NCBI GenBank assembly: GCA_945487985.1
Contig: CALYTX010000028.1
Location: 1 to 9,950, forward strand
Length of the DNA: 9,950 nt
Reading direction: 5' to 3'
Source of the DNA: an uncultured Verrucomicrobiota bacterium
GTDB taxonomy: Bacteria; Verrucomicrobiota; Kiritimatiellia; RFP12; UBA1067
This document shows, one piece after another, positions 5,163-9,950 of this stretch. The notes under the pieces are model-generated. The model worked only from the letters and a program-made list of their open reading frames with translations, did not search any database and was not told the origin of the DNA. Position numbers and translations under genes: made by a program. How positions within the stretch are numbered: position 1 is the stretch's first letter; every line of letters begins with the position of its first letter.

Positions 5163-6176
5163 TCATTCAGACAGCAGCCGGTCTTCAAGCTCAATGAGTT
5201 TCCGCCCGCGCAGAAAAGCAGCGCCGTCCATCAGCGAACCGCCTTCCGGCTTGAGTTCCATAAGCAGTAGCGCCGTGTCGCGGCATTTGATAATCGGACC
5301 GGTCCCGCGGTAGGGAACGTCCTTAGCGAGAGAAACCACATTCTTGAGCACCGTCCCCGGTGGTTGGCCGATCCATGCGCTTTCCATTTTATTGACAATC
5401 TGCGCGCGCACGACCGCAATGCGACCTGAATTGCCCTTGCGACGGAAACGCTCCGGCAGAAAGGTGTATGATCCAGGCCACGGTGAATACGCCCTGATTT
5501 TGCGTTCAGTAGCCAAGACCGGTTCCGACCAGTCGATGAGCCCATCGGTCTTCTTCAGTTTGCGCGCATAGGTAGCGTATTCTTCGTTCTGCGCAACTGG
5601 CGGCGGTAGGCGCCCGTTGTTCATGAGCACAAGTGCTTTGGCCAGCGCAACCCCGCCGGCAATAGCCAACTCATCCATCAACCCCCCGCCGGTAACATCG
5701 GAATAGATCGGCTCGTAGCGCTGCATCAAAATCGGACCATCATCCATGCCAATACCCATGCGCATAACGGTAACGCCAGTGAAACCATCGCCAGCGGCAA
5801 GCGCGGCCACCACGGGCGAAGCGCCGCGGTATTTGGGCAACAACGAAAAATGGCAATTCACACAGCCGAACGGCGGCAGCTCCAACAATGGCTGCTTGAG
5901 GAACTGGCCAAACGCCACCACCACTACCACGTCGGGACGCCAAGCGTAGATCTGAGCCATCGACGCAGGATCGTTCACGTTTTCGGGGGTGATGATATCG
6001 GTAATACCGCGACTCATTGCAAAAGCCTTGCATGCGCAAGGCGTAAGCGCTTTGCCGCGCCCGGCTGGACGGTCTGGCTGGGTGACCACGCCGACAACGG
6101 ACAATTCCTGCTCACGCATTATTGCGCGCAGACAAGTAGCCGAGGCCGAAGATGAACCCATGAAGACGATACGCAT
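5163..6176 (-). CDS. fmt: Methionyl-tRNA formyltransferase
   Basis: This cytoplasmic enzyme transfers a formyl group from 10-formyl-tetrahydrofolate to the amino group of initiator Met-tRNA. The 337-residue protein begins MRIVFMGSSSASATCL, the expected nucleotide-fold start. It carries the catalytic signature NCHFSLLPKYRGASPV (107-122) with Asn107 and His109, and Asp145 in MRMGIGMDDGPIL (138-150), matching the Asn/His/Asp triad. The second domain contains LKKTDGLIDW and IRAYSPWPGSY, typical of the C-terminal tRNA-binding part. Its length is slightly above the usual 310-320. The usual partner def (peptide deformylase) is not in the window. There is no recognisable Shine-Dalgarno sequence before the ATG; an extended -10 element lies only 9 nt upstream, suggesting a near-leaderless message. 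The ACP genes follow closely and are likely on the same transcript. Confidence 0.96.
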   Translation of the reverse strand: MRIVFMGSSSASATCLRAIMREQELSVVGVVTQPDRPAGRGKALTPCACKAFAMSRGITDIITPENVNDPASMAQIYAWRPDVVVVVAFGQFLKQPLLELPPFGCVNCHFSLLPKYRGASPVVAALAAGDGFTGVTVMRMGIGMDDGPILMQRYEPIYSDVTGGGLMDELAIAGGVALAKALVLMNNGRLPPPVAQNEEYATYARKLKKTDGLIDWSEPVLATERKIRAYSPWPGSYTFLPERFRRKGNSGRIAVVRAQIVNKMESAWIGQPPGTVLKNVVSLAKDVPYRGTGPIIKCRDTALLLMELKPEGGSLMDGAAFLRGRKLIELEDRLLSE

Positions 6177-6185
6177 ATTTAAAAT

Positions 6186-6194
6186 ATTATATCA
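6186..6194 (-). promoter_or_regulatory. Extended -10 promoter immediately upstream of fmt
   Basis: TGATATAAT on the minus strand is a perfect -10 hexamer with a TGn extension. No good -35 is found 17 bases upstream (GAACGC at 6214-6209). Only 9 bases separate it from the fmt ATG, so transcription would begin within a few bases of the start codon. It is an AT-rich stretch and could match by chance, but the exbB promoter in the same window has the same TGnTATAAT form. Confidence 0.5.
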
Positions 6195-6214
6195 AAATAG
6201 TCCCTGCGGCGTTC

Positions 6215-6231
6215 GTGCATTTTTCATGCAC
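6215..6231. repeat. Perfect inverted repeat upstream of the fmt promoter
   Basis: The plus strand reads gtgcat-ttttc-atgcac: two perfect 6-bp arms around a 5-bp centre. It lies about 23 bp upstream of the fmt -10 hexamer, where it would cover or adjoin the -35 region, so it could be an operator. As RNA it would be a short hairpin with a weak stem, not followed by a clear U-run on the minus strand, so terminator function for the upstream regulator gene is less likely. Confidence 0.4.
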
Positions 6232-6246
6232 CGGCTAAAGTCGCGA

Positions 6247-6260
6247 GGGTGAACGCACCC
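6247..6260. repeat. Small inverted repeat after the response-regulator gene
   Basis: gggtg-aacg-caccc can form a 5-bp, GC-rich hairpin with a 4-base loop, 18 bp after the response-regulator stop codon. Read on the minus strand it is followed by TCGCGACTTTAG, without the U-tract of an intrinsic terminator. It may still be part of the 3' end of the rhaT-kinase-regulator message. The rest of the gap 6177-6278 holds the fmt promoter and the larger palindrome, with no gene seen. Confidence 0.3.
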
Positions 6261-6278
6261 GAATCCGCACTGGGCGCA

Positions 6279-6911
6279 TTAGATAACTCCGCTCGGGCGT
6301 GCAATGCCCTTGCGGATGGCGACGGCAATTGCTCCGGCGCGATCGTTCACACCGATTTTCTCGTATGCGTGCTTGAGGCGCATTTTAACGGCATCTTCAG
6401 AAATCGCCAATCGCTCGGCCAGGGCTTTATTGGTGAGACCCTCGGCGAGCAAAGCCAGCGCCTCGGTCTCCGTGGGGGTCAAGGCGGGGACGGACGAACG
6501 CGTATTGTAGATTTCCTTGATCTGCTTGGGGATAAAAACGCCACCCTCGGCCACGGTTCGCACGGCGCGGACGATATTCTCGGTGTCGCGGTCTTTAAGC
6601 ACATAGCCCTTTGCTCCAATTTTAATCGCGCGAAAAACATCTTCCTCGAGCGAACTAGTCGTCAGCATTATCACCTTAGCGCTGGAATCGAGCTGGAGAA
6701 GTTCCTCAAGCACCGCCAAACCATCCTTGCCGGGCATGCGAATGTCGAGCAAAACCACATCGGGCTTGACCCCGAGAATGAATTGTGCCGCGCCTTCGCC
6801 CGATGACCATTCGCCGGCATATTCAAGATCCTTGAACAAACCCAGCGTAAACTTCAGCCCCATCCGCACCACGCCGTGATCATCGACAACAACCACTCTA
6901 TGTTTTTTCAC
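6279..6911 (-). CDS. LuxR/NarL-family response regulator
   Basis: This 210-residue cytoplasmic DNA-binding regulator is the obvious partner of the overlapping histidine kinase. Residues 1-120 form the receiver: acidic pocket DD at 10-11, phosphoacceptor Asp56 in VVLLDIRMPGKDG (52-64), Thr84 and Lys106 (YVLKD). Residues 145-205 form a LuxR-type helix-turn-helix: LTPTETEALALLAEGLTNKA (144-163) and LAISEDAVKMRLKHAYEKIG (168-187). All canonical phosphorylation residues are present, so it should respond normally. The start is a GTG at 6911-6909 that overlaps the kinase stop (GTGA) and has an excellent Shine-Dalgarno sequence, GAAAGGAGGT, 5 nt upstream. Its targets are unknown; rhaT upstream and the fmt promoter palindrome downstream are possible candidates by position only. 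Confidence 0.95.
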   Translation of the reverse strand: MKKHRVVVVDDHGVVRMGLKFTLGLFKDLEYAGEWSSGEGAAQFILGVKPDVVLLDIRMPGKDGLAVLEELLQLDSSAKVIMLTTSSLEEDVFRAIKIGAKGYVLKDRDTENIVRAVRTVAEGGVFIPKQIKEIYNTRSSVPALTPTETEALALLAEGLTNKALAERLAISEDAVKMRLKHAYEKIGVNDRAGAIAVAIRKGIARPSGVI

Positions 6912-8998
6912 CGCGACCTCCTTTCAATGCGCACGCCTTGATAGCCCCTGAAGCATCCGAACTCGATTGCGAACAAATTGCGCGCGGCGCGTTCGCGCAT
7001 ATTTGCCAGCCCAAAGTGTCCGTTTCTTGTCCCCGGCACACCTTCCGGATCGAAGCCCCTGCCGTCATTCAGCACCGACAGTTCAAAGGCGTCGCCGTCA
7101 CCACGGCTGATGATTATTACATTCTTCGCCTCGCCGTGACGAATTGCATTGGACACAGCCTCCTGGACGATCGAAAGCACATCGCGTTTTTCCCCAATCG
7201 GCATATGCTCTGGCAACCCTCGCAGCAAAGCGCGCACACGCACGCGTCCGGGAATGTCGGAGGAACGGGCGAATCGGTAAAGCATCTCCGCCGGGGAGTC
7301 GTTGAGAAATTCGTCGCTTTGCAAATCCATGATTGCATGGCGGATTTCTACACGGGTGCTCTCCAACACATCCGTCGCCATCGCCAAGGCGTCCGCCGCC
7401 GGCAATGGCAGGTTGTCGCCTGCGGCCGTCTTGGCGGCGTAGATCCAAAGCTTCGCCCCGGAGATATGTTGAGCGATTGTATCGTGCAACTCACCGGCAA
7501 TCCGTTTTCGGTCTGCGGCCACCGCTTCTCGCCGGCGCAGTTCGAGTCGTCTGCGAACGATCATTACGACAATCGCCAAAGTCATCAGCGGTAAAACGGC
7601 AAAAAGTGAATAGAGCGCGTAACGCGCCAGCCGGCGGGCGTACCAAAGCGCATCTGGCAATACCGATAGATCGCCGGCGTTGCGCGCGAGCACAGTAAAG
7701 CCGTCGAACGCAAAATACTGTCCGACCACGCGGCTACGCGTAAGCCGTGTGGAGACAATTCCCGTAACCCGCAGGCGAGGAAAATCGCGCAAGCGCGAAA
7801 TCTCCGAGCCACCAACATCCTCCGGAAGCACCACATCAACTGTTTTAGAGCCAACCGACAGCATCAACCGCCTGCGTTCGCCGTGCGACAAATCGAGTCC
7901 GACGACACGCCCCTCCACCTCGACGAGTCGACTGTCGATATCGCTCTTCGCGGCATCCCAACCGATTTCGGGGGTATCGCTGCCAGACGCGAGAAAACGC
8001 AATGGTGCCACCGGATCTTCCGCCGGCGACACTTCTCGCCACACGACATTGGCCAGAACGCCGCTGTCACCGCGGACTTCGGGAAAGCCAGCCGCCTCGA
8101 CTGTGGCGCCAAGCGGCGGAAACCAGTTGCCAGAGGCGAATGCGCGAATGGCGTTGCACTGGCGCTGAATAACGAAATAGCCTTCTCGCATCGAGACGAA
8201 TGTCGTCACGCCGCGAACCTTGCAAGCGTGCAGGTCGCGCTTCCCCGGCACCCAGGCGAGCACTCCGGGAGCGACGCACTCACGCACCGCAAAAGGGTCG
8301 CGAGGAGCGGGCTTAACAACTTTTACCGACGACTGCGAAAGTGCCTCAAGTTCAACAGATCGAAATTCGCCGCGCGGATTATAAATAGGCATTACAATGC
8401 AATCGACCGTCAATTCCGCATCCCGGAAGCGCTCCAACTCCGGCAAAACGCCATGCCAGCGAACCGTCACCGGTCCACCCTCAGCGGAGAGCCTCACCAA
8501 GGATAGCGGCGAATCGTCGGCTGTGGTCACAGAGGCGGATGTGGCCACACCTGAGACGCGCGTGCGAAGGTTGTTACAAAGCCCCGATTTGATTTCCGGC
8601 AGCATCCGCGAAGGTGGTTCGGGCAGCGCAACCGCACCCAGTCTCCTAAAGTCGGAGACCTCCCAGCCTGGTTCGAGCTGGAACGCTTTCGGACGGGCGC
8701 GGAATTCCACAAGATCGCCATGGACAAGTTCGTTTATCCGGCGGCGAAGTTCTACCTTCTCCTCGGCGGCGGTAAGAAAGGCCGCCGGGCCATCCACCCA
8801 GTCGGTATCGGAAACAATGCGCGCGCCGTCTATCCAATTCATTGCGAAGGTCACCACCCCCGTGATGGTGGTTTCGCCGTAGCCGTCGAGCGCTTCACGT
8901 TCAATCTCCAGCACATCGGCTACGCGCGCGGCGCGAACCCAGGACGCAACCGCTATCGCGCAACCGCAGGCTATCGCTGGCAATAATCGCGCGCGCAT
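6908..8998 (-). CDS. Membrane sensor histidine kinase (HisKA_3 type) with OB-fold-like periplasmic repeats
   Basis: This 696-residue kinase senses an unknown signal outside the cytoplasmic membrane and phosphorylates the adjacent LuxR-type regulator. Residues 1-23 look like a signal peptide or first helix, and 461-481 a membrane helix; between them lie about 430 extracytoplasmic residues. I see four beta-rich segments with a V.G.VT/VV pattern and spacing like small OB folds, starting near residues 45, 145, 259 and 358 (for example TITGVVTF, RTRVSGVAT, VRGVTTFVSMREGYFVIQ, VEVEGRVVGLDL). The cytoplasmic part has the NarL/DegS-type H-box DRKRIAGELHDTIAQ (496-510, phosphoacceptor His505), N-box QEAVSNAIRHG (612-622, Asn617), NDGRGFD (644-650) and HFGLANMRERA (661-671), so it looks active. 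The ATG has GGAGG 6 nt upstream, in the 25-bp gap after rhaT. OB-fold assignment is by pattern only. Confidence 0.93.
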   Translation of the reverse strand: MRARLLPAIACGCAIAVASWVRAARVADVLEIEREALDGYGETTITGVVTFAMNWIDGARIVSDTDWVDGPAAFLTAAEEKVELRRRINELVHGDLVEFRARPKAFQLEPGWEVSDFRRLGAVALPEPPSRMLPEIKSGLCNNLRTRVSGVATSASVTTADDSPLSLVRLSAEGGPVTVRWHGVLPELERFRDAELTVDCIVMPIYNPRGEFRSVELEALSQSSVKVVKPAPRDPFAVRECVAPGVLAWVPGKRDLHACKVRGVTTFVSMREGYFVIQRQCNAIRAFASGNWFPPLGATVEAAGFPEVRGDSGVLANVVWREVSPAEDPVAPLRFLASGSDTPEIGWDAAKSDIDSRLVEVEGRVVGLDLSHGERRRLMLSVGSKTVDVVLPEDVGGSEISRLRDFPRLRVTGIVSTRLTRSRVVGQYFAFDGFTVLARNAGDLSVLPDALWYARRLARYALYSLFAVLPLMTLAIVVMIVRRRLELRRREAVAADRKRIAGELHDTIAQHISGAKLWIYAAKTAAGDNLPLPAADALAMATDVLESTRVEIRHAIMDLQSDEFLNDSPAEMLYRFARSSDIPGRVRVRALLRGLPEHMPIGEKRDVLSIVQEAVSNAIRHGEAKNVIIISRGDGDAFELSVLNDGRGFDPEGVPGTRNGHFGLANMRERAARNLFAIEFGCFRGYQGVRIERRSR
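6916..6925 (-). promoter_or_regulatory. Strong ribosome binding site supporting the GTG start of the response regulator
   Basis: GAAAGGAGGT on the minus strand lies inside the last codons of the kinase gene, with GGAGG 5 nt before the GTG. The translated receiver domain begins properly with KKHRVVVVDDH from this codon, so GTG is the start. Confidence 0.75.
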
Positions 8999-9023
8999 TC
9001 CCAGCCTCCGCCCGAAGAAAACA

Positions 9024-9950
9024 TTAAACCCGCTTAGCGACTACGGCAATGGCAATCGACGCAGCGAGCACCATCAGGCCTGCGGCGAGGACAAAGCGCG
9101 TTTTCCTGCCGGTGCCCTTCCATTCGCCCAGCAAGAGACCGAGAAGCGAACTGAACAAAACGCAGCTGCCCATCACCACGGCGAAGGAGATATAACTCAT
9201 CGCACCCATCGCCGGCTCGCCGATCTTTTGGCAGGCGAACTGCATCGCCCAGATGACGCCGGCAAGGGCGGCGTACAGGAACTCAATATTGTAATTGGAC
9301 TCCTTGCCGCGATTGATGTAATCGCCGAAGCTGCGATGCTTGGCATTCTGCCAAAGGCACCACGCGGCATTGACGATAAAACCGCCCCAGAGAACGACGA
9401 CCAACACCGGCATGCCAATCCACTTTGAGTCGACGCCTGCCTGAGTTGCGGCCTCCTGAAGCGCACCGCCAGACTGCAGTCCAAAGTTCATGCCGGCGGA
9501 GGCAATGCCAGAAAAGAGAGCGACGACAATACCCTTCTTGAAATCGAATTCGGCGACGGCTTTCTTCTTCGCTTCCTCGTCAAGTTCGTTTTCCTTCATC
9601 TTGCCGGCGAGACCGACGAGGATGATGCCAAGGAGCGAAACAATGACGGACGCGAGCGTGATGACAGCCGCCTTGTCCGCCACCAAATCGGCGGCACGGC
9701 CCGTTACCATCGGCGGGATAAGCGTAACCGTCGCCGAGCAGAGGCCGCAACCGATGGCCAGACCGAGGCCTATCCCGAGATAACGAATCATCAGTCCCCA
9801 AGTAAGTCCGCCAAGTCCCCACAAAGCGCCGAAGCCAATGCAACTGGCGAGTGTTTTCGCTGGCGCGCCACCGATGATGCTGAAGAGTTTCGGACAAGTC
9901 ACCGACGCTAACAGCAACGGGAACGCCAGCAGACCCACGATTGCGTAGAT
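9024..9950 (-). CDS. rhaT: RhaT-family L-rhamnose:proton symporter, N-terminus beyond window
   Basis: This inner-membrane carrier imports a sugar, L-rhamnose in characterised relatives, together with protons. The frame is open to the window edge; 308 residues are visible, and about 35-40 N-terminal residues should be missing by comparison with E. coli RhaT. The visible part has about nine hydrophobic segments and family blocks such as GFGALWGLGGLTWGLMIRYLG (split: GFGALWGLGG and TWGLMIRYLG), FDFKKGIVVALFSGIASAGMNF (split: FDFKKGIVVALFSG, IASAGMNF) and VLFSSLLGLLLGEWKGTGRK. A charged cytoplasmic loop (KENELDEEAKKKAV) lies in the middle, as in RhaT. The true substrate could be another 6-deoxy or related sugar. 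The gene ends 25 bp before the sensor kinase with no terminator, so the three genes may form one operon. No rhamnose catabolic gene is in the window. Confidence 0.9.
   Translation of the reverse strand: MYAIVGLLAFPLLLASVTCPKLFSIIGGAPAKTLASCIGFGALWGLGGLTWGLMIRYLGIGLGLAIGCGLCSATVTLIPPMVTGRAADLVADKAAVITLASVIVSLLGIILVGLAGKMKENELDEEAKKKAVAEFDFKKGIVVALFSGIASAGMNFGLQSGGALQEAATQAGVDSKWIGMPVLVVVLWGGFIVNAAWCLWQNAKHRSFGDYINRGKESNYNIEFLYAALAGVIWAMQFACQKIGEPAMGAMSYISFAVVMGSCVLFSSLLGLLLGEWKGTGRKTRFVLAAGLMVLAASIAIAVVAKRV

Noticed and set aside
6215..6260. Intrinsic terminator after the response regulator
   Set aside because: Two small inverted repeats are present, but neither has a strong stem followed by a U-run on the minus strand.
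7883..8506. Plus-strand frames opposite the histidine kinase
   Set aside because: The kinase is complete with all motifs; the opposite frames show no domain and follow from GC-rich codon use.
1..9950. tRNA, rRNA, CRISPR arrays, transposons or prophage genes
   Set aside because: No repeat-spacer pattern, tRNA-like cloverleaf ends, transposase motifs or long terminal repeats were seen when reading both strands by eye.

Overview
All recognisable genes in this window lie on the minus strand, so they are described here in transcription order, from high to low coordinates. Nothing identifies the species directly. The DNA is moderately GC-rich, with Gram-negative envelope genes (LolA-like, ExbB/ExbD) and a sensor kinase carrying repeated OB-fold-like periplasmic segments. 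I would lean towards the Verrucomicrobiota/Lentisphaerota/Kiritimatiellota group, with low confidence.

Region 1 (9950-6279) holds a 5'-truncated RhaT-type sugar:proton symporter gene. After 25 bp comes a NarL/DegS-type membrane histidine kinase with a large periplasmic region, and then its LuxR-type response regulator, overlapping by a GTGA junction. The order suggests one unit linking sugar uptake and signalling, but that link is inference.

Region 2 (6278-6177) is a short regulatory gap. It contains two small inverted repeats and an extended -10 promoter (TGATATAAT) so close to fmt that the fmt transcript may be nearly leaderless.

Region 3 (6176-2477) starts with fmt (methionyl-tRNA formyltransferase). 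It is followed by a tight set resembling part of an aryl-polyene (APE)/flexirubin-type cluster: two different tandem acyl carrier proteins, a 536-residue three-part protein (membrane segment like COG4648/ApeG, AMP-forming ligase like ApeH, hotdog domain like ApeI) and a LolA-like protein like ApeL. The ketosynthases, ketoreductase, ammonia-lyase, acyltransferase and MMPL exporter of a full APE cluster are absent from the window. The large protein lacks the usual N-terminal part of an adenylating ligase, and its hotdog domain has Gly where the catalytic acid normally lies.

Region 4 (2476-1) starts with an extended -10 promoter (TGGTATAAT). It drives an ATGA-coupled exbB-exbD-unknown trio, followed by pyrE (orotate phosphoribosyltransferase) and the start of ribB (3,4-dihydroxy-2-butanone 4-phosphate synthase), which is cut by the window edge. 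The ExbD-like protein has no acidic residue in its membrane helix, and the ExbB-like protein has Ala at the position of a normally conserved Thr. The pair may therefore be an atypical, possibly not proton-driven, version.

The most interesting signal is the compact, rewired APE-like set, with its fused ligase, next to an atypical ExbB/ExbD pair. No RNA genes, CRISPR arrays, insertion sequences or convincing intrinsic terminators were seen.
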